Source: Spirochaetaceae bacterium
GTDB lineage: Bacteria; Spirochaetota; Spirochaetia; DSM-27196; PXBQ01
DNA: 58,340 nt
NCBI GenBank assembly: GCA_007695285.1
Contig: REEC01000058.1
Location: 1 to 58,340, forward strand
Reading direction: 5' to 3'
Shown here: in pieces, positions 50,422 through 58,283 of the stretch
Position numbering within the stretch: the first letter of the stretch is position 1
Layout of the letters: each line of letters begins with the position of its first letter
Program-made: the position numbers and the translations under genes
The notes under the pieces: model-generated
Seen by the model: the letters and a program-made list of their open reading frames with translations, nothing else
The model's database searches: none
Told to the model about the DNA's origin: nothing

Positions 50422-50652
50422 ATATGCACAGGTTATCCACAATCCGCGTCACACCGTGGCGGAAACGGCGCGACGCCGGAGTAGACAGAATCCGTTGAGG
50501 TCGGCAAAGACTGACAAGACGCGAATCAATAATTCTTTTCCGAACAAGTAATTAAAAAGTTATGCACAGCCTGTGCTGTCAGGAAAATAAAAAGACCTTA
50601 AATTCCGTTAACACCAATGAAATAATCCCGATTCATGCACAGGGTATCCACA
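50422..50652 (+). other. DnaA-box cluster in an AT-rich gap, possible replication origin
   Basis: The 299-bp gene-free gap 50409-50707 between convergent genes holds five same-orientation DnaA boxes: ATATGCACA (50422-50430), perfect TTATCCACA (50433-50441), perfect TTATGCACA (50560-50568), TCATGCACA (50633-50641) and GTATCCACA (50644-50652). The outer boxes form two near-identical pairs with 11-bp centre spacing (18-bp repeat, one mismatch). The 120 bp at 50521-50640 are about 35 % G+C by my count, far below the surroundings. dnaA and dnaN are not in the window and gene directions do not diverge here, so a titration or regulatory site is equally possible. No small ORF or tRNA seen in this gap. 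Confidence 0.5.
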
Positions 50653-50657
50653 GGTTA

Positions 50658-50672
50658 TGGCACGAGAATTGC
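50658..50672 (+). promoter_or_regulatory. Sigma-54 type -24/-12 element
   Basis: TGGCAC-N5-TTGC, an exact match to the core consensus, six bases after the last DnaA box. It points rightward into the 3' end of the winged-helix gene, so transcription would be antisense or of a short RNA. Could be coincidental. Confidence 0.3.
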
Positions 50673-50707
50673 GCTAGCATTCGTCGGATCCCGATTTTTC
50701 CCGCGCG

Positions 50708-51313
50708 TCACAGAAGCACGTACCCGTTGTTCCGGGCTGCGACGATATCGCAGCCGCCACCGACGTGCGACGACGCGGTCTTCAGCTTCGCTCGCAGCCG
50801 CGAGACGTGCATGTCGAGCATCCGCGAGTCATCGGGTTCGCGGTTCCAGAGCAACAGCGTAAGTGCTTTGCGCGGAACCACATCGGGTACGGTTGCGAGC
50901 GCGCGCAGTATAGTCGTCTCGGCCGGAGTGAGTCGGATCGTGATCTGCCCGGCGAGTATCGTGCTGCCGCACAGTGTCGCCGTACCACCCGGAAGATGAA
51001 CCATGTATGGAACGCAGTTGCGTGCGCGGACGAACAACTCCTCGGGGCTCCACGGATCGCGCAGGTAATCGCGGCATCCGATACTGAAACACGGAGCCAA
51101 CGCTTCGGCCGGGCCATAACCGATCGTCGGCACAGCCGGCAACGGCACGACAAGTCTCGAGGCCGGGAGTACCGCGACATCGTGAAACTCGCCGAGCTCG
51201 GTAACAATAACTATATCGGGTGTCTTTTCGGCGGAATCGATAACGTGAAATGTCCGAGTTGAGTCAGATGAAAGAAACAGGACGAAAAGGCCGCGATTAC
51301 TCGGCGGCCTCAT
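50708..51313 (-). CDS. Winged-helix (OmpR/PhoB-type) regulator with receiver-like N-terminus
   Basis: About 201 residues. The C-terminal 95 residues are a PhoB-type winged helix (TILAGQITIRLTPAETTILRAL, DDSRMLDMHVSRLRAKL, NNGYVLL). The N-terminal 100 residues have receiver-like strands (FVLFLSSD, DIVIVTELG, VPTIGYGPAEAL, GCRDYLRDPWSPEELFVRARN) but no clear phosphoacceptor Asp, so it is an atypical receiver. ATG at 51313 lies inside the last codons of pspA (17-bp overlap) and gives a sensible first strand; there is no good alternative start. Position suggests a regulator of the PspA stress operon. It ends next to the DnaA-box region. Confidence 0.75.
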   Translation of the reverse strand: MRPPSNRGLFVLFLSSDSTRTFHVIDSAEKTPDIVIVTELGEFHDVAVLPASRLVVPLPAVPTIGYGPAEALAPCFSIGCRDYLRDPWSPEELFVRARNCVPYMVHLPGGTATLCGSTILAGQITIRLTPAETTILRALATVPDVVPRKALTLLLWNREPDDSRMLDMHVSRLRAKLKTASSHVGGGCDIVAARNNGYVLL

Positions 51314-52076
51314 CCTGTTGCATCTTCTTCTTAAGCTCGTCGAGCGACACGTCCGAATCGCCGGCCGAACTCGTTCCCGAGTCACCGGTTTTGTCCTCGA
51401 GCGCCATTCTCTTTTTGAGGTCCTCAAGCATCGCGTCGCCACCCGCGTTCGTTTTCGACGACTCCAGCTCGGCAAACCGAGATTCCAGTGTATCGGTCGC
51501 GCTCATGTCTTCTATCTCGCCCATAGCTTCGTTCTCGGCTTCGATCTGATCCATCTTGGTCGACATGCGTTCGAACGCCGAGAACGCCGACGTATCGGCC
51601 ATCCCACCGAGAGTCTCCTGGATCTTTTTCTGGGCCTCGGCGCGTCGCGCTCGTGCCACGAGCAAGTTCTTTTTTCGCTGAGCTTCTTCGATCTTCTGCT
51701 GCAGCCCACGCAACGCAGTTTTCAGTTTCTCGACAGAGGCGTGCTGCGCTTCCCATTGTTCCTTGTACTGCGCCGCCGTTTTCTCGAAGTCCTGTTTCCG
51801 GAGCAGGGCCTCTTTCGCAAGGTCTTCCTTCCCGGCCTTCAACGCGAGCATTGCCTTGCGCTCCCACTCTTGCGCCTGAGCGTGATTCTCCTGTATCTGG
51901 CGTTCAAGCTTCTTCTCGTCGGCGATCGCCGAGGCGACACTCTTTTTCGACTCGATAAGCTGTTGATTCATATCGACGATCAACTGATTGAGCATCTTTT
52001 CGGGATTCTCAGCCTTGCTTATCATATCGTTGAGGTTGGACTTCACTACCCTTCTGAAACGGTCAAATAGACCCAT
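51297..52076 (-). CDS. pspA: PspA/IM30 (Vipp1-like) membrane-stress protein
   Basis: 259 residues, almost entirely coiled coil: GLFDRFRRVVKSNLNDMISKAENPEKML opens exactly as PspA/IM30 proteins do (shown in part), followed by long helices rich in Glu, Lys, Ala and Gln. PspA binds the inner membrane surface as oligomers or ESCRT-III-like rods and maintains the proton-motive force under stress. The C-terminal 25 residues (SDVSLDELKKKMQQDEA) are an extra acidic extension. TAGGAGG stands before the ATG. Same unit as the STAS, YbjN-like and winged-helix genes. Confidence 0.95.
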   Translation of the reverse strand: MGLFDRFRRVVKSNLNDMISKAENPEKMLNQLIVDMNQQLIESKKSVASAIADEKKLERQIQENHAQAQEWERKAMLALKAGKEDLAKEALLRKQDFEKTAAQYKEQWEAQHASVEKLKTALRGLQQKIEEAQRKKNLLVARARRAEAQKKIQETLGGMADTSAFSAFERMSTKMDQIEAENEAMGEIEDMSATDTLESRFAELESSKTNAGGDAMLEDLKKRMALEDKTGDSGTSSAGDSDVSLDELKKKMQQDEAAE

Positions 52077-52086
52077 GACCGACCTC

Positions 52087-52467
52087 CTAGTTGTTCAGGT
52101 ATTTGGACAGCCGTGGATAATGTTGGGCAAGCGCCAACCCCATCGCGTCCAGTGACGCCTGAAACTCCTCAAAATCGAGTGTGTTGTACTCAAGCGAATC
52201 AACGAGGATCACGCTGTCCTCCTCGATCGCATATGCCCCGTGAACCATTTCAGCGTTCAGTTTCAGGAGCTGTTCGAAGAACTCCAACTTGTTGTTCTTG
52301 GGAATCTCCATCACTTTGGTCCGGAACCACACGAGAGACTCTTCGGCGAACACGACGACACGGCCGAGCCCCTTGTCCTCGTCGTTGATGACCCAAATGT
52401 TCTCACCGACCTCTTCGTACGTGAGTGAAAGGTTGATGAGATAACTCTCTATTCGTTCTTTTACCAT
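52087..52467 (-). CDS. YbjN-like (CesT/Tir chaperone-fold) small protein
   Basis: 126 residues: YLINLSLTYEEVGENIWVIN, VVVFAEESLVWFRTKVMEI, LEFFEQLLKLNAEMVHGAYAI fit the YbjN/secretion-chaperone fold. No enzymatic motifs. YbjN proteins affect stress and motility in enterobacteria, with unknown mechanism. The pspA ATG follows the stop by 10 bp. The partner protein is probably PspA or the STAS protein, by position only. Confidence 0.68.
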   Translation of the reverse strand: MVKERIESYLINLSLTYEEVGENIWVINDEDKGLGRVVVFAEESLVWFRTKVMEIPKNNKLEFFEQLLKLNAEMVHGAYAIEEDSVILVDSLEYNTLDFEEFQASLDAMGLALAQHYPRLSKYLNN

Positions 52468-52512
52468 GCGAAGCTCCTGATATCTACAACCGAAGTGCGG
52501 CGGAATCGCGGC

Positions 52513-53064
52513 TTAACCGAGAAAAACCTGCCCGGAACTGTCGATCGCGAGAATCGTCTTGCAGTTGGAGCACCGAAATCTTCCGGGCTTGGAAGCTTTG
52601 AGTTTTGTTGAACAGATTGGGCACTTGAAGATTTTTGGGAAGATGTCCGACTCGACAGTTGCGCCGCCTTTATTGAAGAACTCGACCGCCTCGTCCAAGT
52701 TGTCTTTGATATGGAAAAACTGCGAGAATCCCAAGAGTTGGAATACTTCGTAAACCTTCGGCTGAATCTCGAGCAAAACGAGATCTCCGCCGCGAGGTTT
52801 TACCGCCTTGAGGAACGCGGTAAACGAACCGATACCGGTGCTCGAAACGTAGTTCAGTCCGCCGCAATGGAAAATGAGCCGCGTGAAACCACTTTCGACT
52901 GCACGATTGACTCGTTTCTGGAAAAAATTCGAGTTGTAGGTGTCGATATACCCTGTAAGGTACAGAATGAGACACCCGTCGACACCGTCGACCTTCTGCA
53001 GGCGAATTTTTAGGCTCTCGTCTTTTTCTTCGTCGAAACCGGGTACTATTTCGTTATTGTTCAT
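52513..53064 (-). CDS. STAS-domain protein with C-terminal zinc ribbon
   Basis: About 183 residues. Residues 15-130 are a STAS domain of the anti-anti-sigma type (LILYLTGYIDTYNSNFFQKR, LIFHCGGLNYVSSTGIGSF with the Ser-Ser-Thr phosphorylation region). Residues 140-183 carry a zinc ribbon CPICSTK...CSNCKT. The protein probably binds a kinase or another partner in a stress-response switch. ATG 53064 follows AAGGGAAG; the frame extends to 53094. It heads the PspA operon and has a near-consensus promoter. Confidence 0.82.
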   Translation of the reverse strand: MNNNEIVPGFDEEKDESLKIRLQKVDGVDGCLILYLTGYIDTYNSNFFQKRVNRAVESGFTRLIFHCGGLNYVSSTGIGSFTAFLKAVKPRGGDLVLLEIQPKVYEVFQLLGFSQFFHIKDNLDEAVEFFNKGGATVESDIFPKIFKCPICSTKLKASKPGRFRCSNCKTILAIDSSGQVFLG

Positions 53065-53126
53065 ATCTTCCCTTTTTTTTGCGGCATCGCGCACCCTGTT
53101 TTTTAAATTCGCTCTTCATCCGCGTA

Positions 53127-53155
53127 ATAGTATTAGCCTTCTCTGAATTTGTCAA
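53127..53155 (-). promoter_or_regulatory. Near-consensus sigma-70 promoter of the STAS-YbjN-pspA unit
   Basis: Minus strand TTGACA (53155-53150), 17-bp spacer, TACTAT (53132-53127), with start near 53120 and a leader of about 56 nt, AT-rich, before ATG 53064. Confidence 0.7.
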
Positions 53156-53183
53156 ACCATTGTCGCGTACTATTATGTCGGCG

Positions 53184-53912
53184 TCACATACCTTTGTCTA
53201 TACGTAAAATGTTACCCGAGATATCGATACTCGCACAGACGAGTTGCATGACCAGCTCTGCGACCAGGTTTGCCTCGATTAGCTTGCCGTCGGGCGTCCG
53301 GGCGGTGTATCGGAGCCTTTCGGCCTCGGACAGGTACTCCGTGTCTACGTACCCCGGACAGACCGCGTTGACCGTCACTCCTGTCCCTGCAAACTCGCGC
53401 GCCGCCGACCGAACGAGCGAGCTCACCCCAACTTTCGCCGCCGAGTACGCGGGAATTTCGCTGTACGCCCGGATCGTGTCGGTGGCGGTGCCGCCAAAAA
53501 GCACGATCCGCCCGTAGCCACGCGCAGCCATTCGTGGCGCGGCATACGACACAACCGCTCCGGGTAGTGCGAGGTTCATTTCAACGATACGAGACCAATC
53601 GTGCGCGGAAGTCGAGTCGAGCCGCGCGGTAAGAAGCGGTCCGTACGCGACGATCGCAATATCGACCGGCTCGGCGTCTTCGAGAACCGCGACACCGTGC
53701 TCGGCGGTCGTGATCGGCAGAATCATCGCGTCAACCGTGGTTAGTCTCCCTAACTCCGAGACGAGTCGTGCCAACCGCTCGTGGTTGTGCCCGCCGTGCA
53801 CGGTCAAGATACAGCCGTTTCGCGCGAGCTCGCGCGAAACGGCAGCTCCGATCCCGCCGGAACCGCCGATCACGACCGCGCGTTTGCCCGCAATTTGCGT
53901 TTTCGCTATCAT
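53184..53912 (-). CDS. SDR-family oxidoreductase
   Basis: 242 residues with the Rossmann loop GGSGGIGAAVSREL, AYGPL and the catalytic YSAAK (YxxxK), then the NAVCPGYVDTEY segment typical of FabG-like short-chain dehydrogenases. The catalytic Ser expected in the strand before Tyr is not clear: the segment reads RIVLFGGTATD. Ordinary 3-oxoacyl-ACP reductase would be the default call, but substrate is unknown. It lies 271 bp upstream of the STAS promoter, on the same strand but separated by it. Its own promoter is not evident. Confidence 0.8.
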   Translation of the reverse strand: MIAKTQIAGKRAVVIGGSGGIGAAVSRELARNGCILTVHGGHNHERLARLVSELGRLTTVDAMILPITTAEHGVAVLEDAEPVDIAIVAYGPLLTARLDSTSAHDWSRIVEMNLALPGAVVSYAAPRMAARGYGRIVLFGGTATDTIRAYSEIPAYSAAKVGVSSLVRSAAREFAGTGVTVNAVCPGYVDTEYLSEAERLRYTARTPDGKLIEANLVAELVMQLVCASIDISGNILRIDKGM

Positions 53913-54030
53913 CTATCGTAGCTTAGCACGGTAGCAGTTCTTTTTCGCGGTGATCTACCGGCATGCTGAACGGCGAAACAGATTCCGCAAATGCCGGATT
54001 CTGTCGGTAGAACACGAGTGCGACAGTTGG

Positions 54031-54036
54031 TATAAT
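54031..54036 (+). promoter_or_regulatory. Consensus -10 box upstream of the secreted protein gene
   Basis: TATAAT, followed by GGGAG (54043-54047) and ATG at 54054. No convincing -35 at 17-18 bp upstream; extended hairpin-forming sequence lies further upstream (about 53968-54010). Confidence 0.4.
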
Positions 54037-54053
54037 CCTGGTGGGAGCGATGT

Positions 54054-54533
54054 ATGAAACGATTCTTCGCCGCGGCGGTCGTCTTGTTGGGCGCGATTAT
54101 TGTTCTCGGGGCGGCCCCGGCGACGCTTGACGAGACAATCGACCTATCGGCGACCTTACGGTCGCTCGACGACATTCTCCGAGCCGAACAATTCGACCGG
54201 CTACCGTGGGACCGTGCGGTAATCCTGAGCGGCGCGATTGCGTCGATCGATCATCTCGTGCCCGACGAGGACGAGTTCCAGGTGCTTCTCGAGCTGGTCG
54301 ACGGTGAGTGGCTGAACCTCTCCGAGATTCGCACGTATCGAGCGTACATCGTCGCGTCCGGAAGCGAGTATCTGCCGCGCTTTCCGGTCCGGTTACCTCG
54401 AGATCCGGGCCCCGAGGTGATCCTCGCGAATCAACGCGTCCTGGTAGTCGGATGGATCGTCGACGTCTGGGAAGATTTTGACGGTTCGCTCGCGGTCGTA
54501 GTCGACGCGGCAAATATCCGAAGAATCCGGTAG
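54054..54533 (+). CDS. Secreted protein of unknown function
   Basis: 159 residues. A clear signal peptide (RFFAAAVVLLGAIIVLGAA) ends near residue 21. The mature 137 residues are acidic, with beta-strand rich segments (RAVILSGAIASIDHLVP, EFQVLLELVDGEWLNLSE, VILANQRVLVVGWIVDVWE) that resemble an OB or beta-barrel-like fold; no known motif. Convergent with the sigma-54 activator gene 24 bp later. Probably periplasmic; function not recognised. Confidence 0.6.
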   Translation: MKRFFAAAVVLLGAIIVLGAAPATLDETIDLSATLRSLDDILRAEQFDRLPWDRAVILSGAIASIDHLVPDEDEFQVLLELVDGEWLNLSEIRTYRAYIVASGSEYLPRFPVRLPRDPGPEVILANQRVLVVGWIVDVWEDFDGSLAVVVDAANIRRIR

Positions 54534-54557
54534 ACTCGGCGCTATTATCCGTCGCGA

Positions 54558-55676
54558 TCACTCGTCGAACGAAATCGCGGCCGGCGTTATGAGGTGATCG
54601 TCCGCGTATACGATCGCCCGCTCGATCACGTTGTAAAGTTCCCTGACGTTGCCGGGCCAGTCGTACTCTACGAGTTTTCGCGCGGCCGAGTGCGTAATGG
54701 CGACGCCGTTCGCACCCTCGAGGAACACAGCCAGCAGGAGCGGTATGTCCTCCCTCCGGTGCCTGAGCGGAGGGATCGTCATCGTGAGCGTGTTTATGCG
54801 GTAGTACAGGTCCGAGCGAAACTCCTTTTTTTTCACAAGAGCCTTGACGTCACGGTTGGTCGCGGTAAGAAGCCGAACGTCGACCGAAACAGGACGCGTT
54901 CCTCCCACGCGTACGATCTCCCGGTCCTCGACAGCGCGCAGCAGTTTTGCCTGGACGGACACGGGTATCTCGGCTATCTCGTCGAGGAAAAGCGTTCCGC
55001 CGGCGGCCGCCTCGAACACGCCGGCGCGATGCACCGCTCCGGTAAACGCGCCGCGTTCCGAGCCAAAAACTTCGGACTCAAAAAGTGTTTCGGGAATCGC
55101 GGCGCAGTTCCGCGCGAGGAACGGACCGTCGCACCGATCCGAAAGATCGTGGATAATTCGTGCGACGAGCCCTTTGCCGGTTCCACTCTCGCCCATCAAC
55201 AACACGTTGCTCCGACTCGCGGCAAACTTCTCGATCCGGCGACGGACCTCCACCGCGTGCGGCGTTTGGCCGATGAAACCACCTTTCGCCGCGTTCGCAC
55301 ACGGCTTCGAGACGCAAACGCAACTCGCAATCGCGGCGAGAAGACTTTCGAGCAGACGAATCCTGTCGATCGGTTTCACGACATAATCGTGCGCACCGGC
55401 ACGTATCAACCGCACTATCTGAGCGGGTCTACCCGCAGACCCGAGGATCACAACAGGCGGCGCACCCGTGAGCGCGACGATCCCTGTCACGAGCGCCAAG
55501 CCGTCAACGGGAGACGAGTCTATGTTGAAAAGGACCACCGCAGGCCTTTCCCTTCGTACCGCGTCGAGAACGTCCGGCCCCGGCTGCAGGGCGATGATCG
55601 TGTACTCACGCGGAAGCACTGTCCGGATGACGCTGTGCTCTCGGTGATCGGCGTCAATAAACAGTATCTTGGACAT
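54558..55676 (-). CDS. Sigma-54-type response regulator lacking a DNA-binding domain
   Basis: 372 residues. Residues 1-120 are a receiver domain (ILFIDADHRE, VVLFNIDSSPVDG, YVVKPID). The usual phosphoacceptor position is shifted: the strand reads FNID, with Asp53 three residues before the Pro instead of four. Residues 135-372 are an AAA+ sigma-54 activator with GESGTGKG, GAFTGA (209-214), LFLDEIAEI and WPGNVREL. It stops directly after the AAA lid, with no Fis-type HTH, as in H. pylori FlgR. So it likely activates sigma-54 without binding enhancers. Target genes unknown. Confidence 0.9.
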   Translation of the reverse strand: MSKILFIDADHREHSVIRTVLPREYTIIALQPGPDVLDAVRRERPAVVLFNIDSSPVDGLALVTGIVALTGAPPVVILGSAGRPAQIVRLIRAGAHDYVVKPIDRIRLLESLLAAIASCVCVSKPCANAAKGGFIGQTPHAVEVRRRIEKFAASRSNVLLMGESGTGKGLVARIIHDLSDRCDGPFLARNCAAIPETLFESEVFGSERGAFTGAVHRAGVFEAAAGGTLFLDEIAEIPVSVQAKLLRAVEDREIVRVGGTRPVSVDVRLLTATNRDVKALVKKKEFRSDLYYRINTLTMTIPPLRHRREDIPLLLAVFLEGANGVAITHSAARKLVEYDWPGNVRELYNVIERAIVYADDHLITPAAISFDE

Positions 55677-55698
55677 AATAATGAAAAAGAGAACAGCA

Positions 55699-55727
55699 TT
55701 ATTACCGCATGAAAACGAATAAAACAA
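55699..55727 (-). promoter_or_regulatory. Predicted sigma-70 promoter of the sigma-54 activator gene
   Basis: Minus strand TTGTTT (55727-55722), 17-bp spacer, TAATAA (55704-55699), leader about 16 nt before ATG 55676. Confidence 0.4.
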
Positions 55728-55802
55728 TCAGCCTACGGAGTGATACGACACTCGCTTTGAGACAGTACAGGTTCTGCAGTCCGGGTTAATCCTTCGGCGA
55801 GT

Positions 55803-55961
55803 CTACTCTTCGGCCTGGAACTCGTCCTTCGGCGCACCACAGACCGGGCAGACCCAATCTTCCGGAAGATCGTCAAAGGCCGTTCCGGGTGGGATTTCCG
55901 AGTCTGGATCCCCTTCCTCCGGATCGTAGATGTAACCACAAACGTCGCACACGTACTTCAC
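55803..55961 (-). CDS. Rubredoxin
   Basis: 52 residues, below common gene-finding cut-offs but clearly coding. The sequence starts [18 protein letters not shown] and has the second iron-binding pair [11 protein letters not shown], so all four Cys of a rubredoxin Fe(S-Cys)4 site are present in standard spacing. Rubredoxins carry single electrons in anaerobes, often to oxygen- or peroxide-detoxifying enzymes. Start is GTG at 55961 with GAGGAG six bases upstream. It follows the TPR gene by 10 bp. Confidence 0.9.
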   Translation of the reverse strand: MKYVCDVCGYIYDPEEGDPDSEIPPGTAFDDLPEDWVCPVCGAPKDEFQAEE

Positions 55962-55971
55962 GATGCTCTCC

Positions 55972-56652
55972 TCATGGCCATTGGACGTCGGTCAAAAGCG
56001 TGAGCTTTGTCTTGGAGCGTTCGTCGTCCGGGTTGATCTCAAGTGCCTTTCGGAAACACTTGATCGCGTCGGTGTTATTGTGTAGTCCGAACTGGACGAC
56101 TCCAAGCATGTAGTGAACTTCGGCAAAATGTGGGGTTTGCGCGACGAGCTCCTCGAGCAACGGCAGCGCCTCGGAGAACTTCTTGCGCTTGATTTTCAGT
56201 TGCGCGAGGTAGAAGTTCGCGATCATCGAGTTGGGCGAGATCTCGCGGAACTGCGCGAAGCCGTCCTCGGCCTCGTCGTCGCGACCGAGGAAGAGAGTAA
56301 TCAGCCCGACAAAGTAACTCGCCATAGCGTGGCTCTGGCTTTTCATCGCGACAACGGTTTTGAACGCCTCGAGAGCGCGGAGAAGCCGACCCATCCGGTA
56401 GTAACACACGCCGAGCTTATAGTACGCGTTGCCGAACTCCGGGTTGATCTCGATCGCTTTCTCGTACATTTCGACCGACCGGTTGAGATTACCCAATGAG
56501 TAGTAGATATTCCCGAGAATGAGATACACGAACGAACTATCGGGATACTTCTCGGCGAGTGACACAAACGCGGTTTCCGAGCGGGACCAGTCGCCTGCGA
56601 GGAACAGTTGCATCGCGGCCATGTATTCCGGATCGTTTTGATTCAGCTCCAC
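55972..56652 (-). CDS. Tetratricopeptide-repeat protein
   Basis: 226 residues made of about six TPR units, e.g. [40 protein letters not shown] and [21 protein letters not shown] proteins scaffold protein complexes; this one lacks a signal peptide and is probably cytoplasmic. Start is GTG at 56652 with AAAGGAG. It is the first gene of a short unit with rubredoxin. No partner was recognised. Confidence 0.85.
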   Translation of the reverse strand: MELNQNDPEYMAAMQLFLAGDWSRSETAFVSLAEKYPDSSFVYLILGNIYYSLGNLNRSVEMYEKAIEINPEFGNAYYKLGVCYYRMGRLLRALEAFKTVVAMKSQSHAMASYFVGLITLFLGRDDEAEDGFAQFREISPNSMIANFYLAQLKIKRKKFSEALPLLEELVAQTPHFAEVHYMLGVVQFGLHNNTDAIKCFRKALEINPDDERSKTKLTLLTDVQWP

Positions 56653-56686
56653 AGATTGTCTCCTTTCGCGGTCGTGATCTCAGTGT

Positions 56687-56838
56687 CAGCAGTTCTCATT
56701 TTGCATTGAAAATGAGAACTGCCTATGGCGCCCGACCAGGTCGCAGCCGATTTCGTGGCGTTTGGCCGACGTTTCGACGGCCAAATGCAGAAATCGGCGT
56801 TGGGGTACGCCGGACTCAGTCCAAAATTGGAACTGCTG
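56687..56838. repeat. Inverted-repeat element between fumC and the TPR gene
   Basis: The 251-bp gap 56653-56903 holds a structured 152-bp block. Its ends are 16-bp inverted repeats with two mismatches (56687-56702 and 56823-56838). Inside are a perfect 14-bp-arm hairpin with a 6-nt loop (56689-56722) and an imperfect stem of two matched segments around 56747-56797. No target-site duplication was identified and no transposase is present. Confidence 0.6.
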
Positions 56839-56903
56839 TCTCAGTGTACCGTTCGTCCGCGCGAGTTTCAAGGCGCGGTGCAGACGCAAAAAACGGCCCC
56901 GGA

Positions 56904-58283
56904 CTACGTCATTCCGGCCGGGTCAAGAATGTCGGTCAGCTCCTGCCCGGAAAGGATGCCGGCCTCGCGCACGACGTCGCGGATCGTTCGGCGTTGTTTG
57001 TACGCGGTGTACGCGAGTTCACTCGCCTTGTCGTATCCGATCCGCACCGCGAGTGGGGTCACGAGCGCAAGGCTCCACTCGATCCAGTGTTTACACCGCT
57101 CTTCATCCGCGGTGATGCCGTCGACGCACCGCGTAGCGAGCGCGCGGCACGTGTGCGCCAGCAAATCGATCGAGCTCAACGTCTCGTGAGCGATGATCGG
57201 GTGCATCATGTTCAACTCGAGTGGACCGTTCTGCGCGCCGATCGTCACCGAGACGACCTTTCCGTTCACGTGCGCAGCGGCCTGAATCACCATCTCCGGG
57301 ATGACCGGATTGACCTTGCCGGGCATGATCGAGCTTCCGGGCTGAAGCGAAGGCAGAACGATCTCACCAAGGCTACCGCGCGGACCGCTCGCCAGCAGAC
57401 GGAGGTCGTTTGCAATCTTCATCAACCCACTCGCGAGCACGTTCAGCGCACCCATAAGCTCGAGTTGAGCGTCGCGCGTCGCGATCGCCTCGAACAGATT
57501 CTCCGCCGGCCGGAACGGCAGGCCGGTGTCGTCGGCGATCCCCGCGATCGCTTTCTCTGCAAAGCTCGGATCGCAGTTGATTCCCGTCCCGACCGCGGTT
57601 CCGCCGAGCGCGAGCTCTTCAAGATTGGGCAGCGTCGCGTTCACGCGACCGATCGCTTTTTTGATTTGGGTCTTGAAACCCGAGAATTCCTGTCCAAGGC
57701 TCATCGGAACCGCGTCCTGAAGGTGAGTTCGGCCGAGTTTTATGACGTCGTCGAACTCCTTTCCCTTCGCTGCGAACGATCTCTCGAGCGTCGCGAGAGC
57801 GTCGAGCAGGATCTCGATCGCCAACCGGTTCGCGACATGAAGCGCGGTCGGAATCACGTCGTTCGACGACTGTCCACGGTTGACGTGATCGTTCGGATGC
57901 ACCGGATGCCGTGTTCCAAGAGGCTGCCCGAGAAGTTCATTCGCGCGGTTCGAGATGAGCTCGTTGATATTCATGTTCCACGACGTTCCCGACCCGGTTT
58001 GGAAAACGTCGATCGGAAAGTGGTCGTCCCACTTTCCGTCGTACACCTCGGCTGCGGCGGTCATGATCGCCTCGGCGATCTCGGGCTCGATCAACTTCAG
58101 CGACGCGTTCGTTCGCGCAGCGTTCTTTTTTACCAACGCGAGCGCGCGGATAAAAGCCGGCGGGATCCGCAGCGGTGAAACCGAGAAATTCTCAACCGCG
58201 CGTTGGGTCTGGGCGCCCCAGTACGCCCACGCCGGAATCAAAACCTCGCCCATCGAGTCGGATTCCTTTCGATGTGTTTCCAT
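56904..58283 (-). CDS. fumC: Fumarate hydratase, class II
   Basis: 459 residues, the usual length. Signature SSIMPGKVNPVIPEM (the GSSxMPxKxN family motif), GSGTSWNMNINELISNRANE and GRTHLQDAVPMSLGQEF are intact. FumC interconverts fumarate and malate without an iron-sulfur cluster. The start METHRKESD is used, with AAGGACC upstream; the true promoter probably lies beyond the window end. Related aspartase has a similar motif, but the length and active-site segments favour fumarase. Confidence 0.93.
   Translation of the reverse strand: METHRKESDSMGEVLIPAWAYWGAQTQRAVENFSVSPLRIPPAFIRALALVKKNAARTNASLKLIEPEIAEAIMTAAAEVYDGKWDDHFPIDVFQTGSGTSWNMNINELISNRANELLGQPLGTRHPVHPNDHVNRGQSSNDVIPTALHVANRLAIEILLDALATLERSFAAKGKEFDDVIKLGRTHLQDAVPMSLGQEFSGFKTQIKKAIGRVNATLPNLEELALGGTAVGTGINCDPSFAEKAIAGIADDTGLPFRPAENLFEAIATRDAQLELMGALNVLASGLMKIANDLRLLASGPRGSLGEIVLPSLQPGSSIMPGKVNPVIPEMVIQAAAHVNGKVVSVTIGAQNGPLELNMMHPIIAHETLSSIDLLAHTCRALATRCVDGITADEERCKHWIEWSLALVTPLAVRIGYDKASELAYTAYKQRRTIRDVVREAGILSGQELTDILDPAGMT

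Noticed and set aside
50409..50707. tRNA, small ORF or CRISPR in the AT-rich gap
   Set aside because: No cloverleaf or regular repeat-spacer pattern; frames here are short and lack initiation signals.
56686..56889. 67-codon minus-strand frame between fumC and the TPR gene
   Set aside because: It runs through the inverted repeats, has no ribosome-binding site and no recognisable protein pattern.
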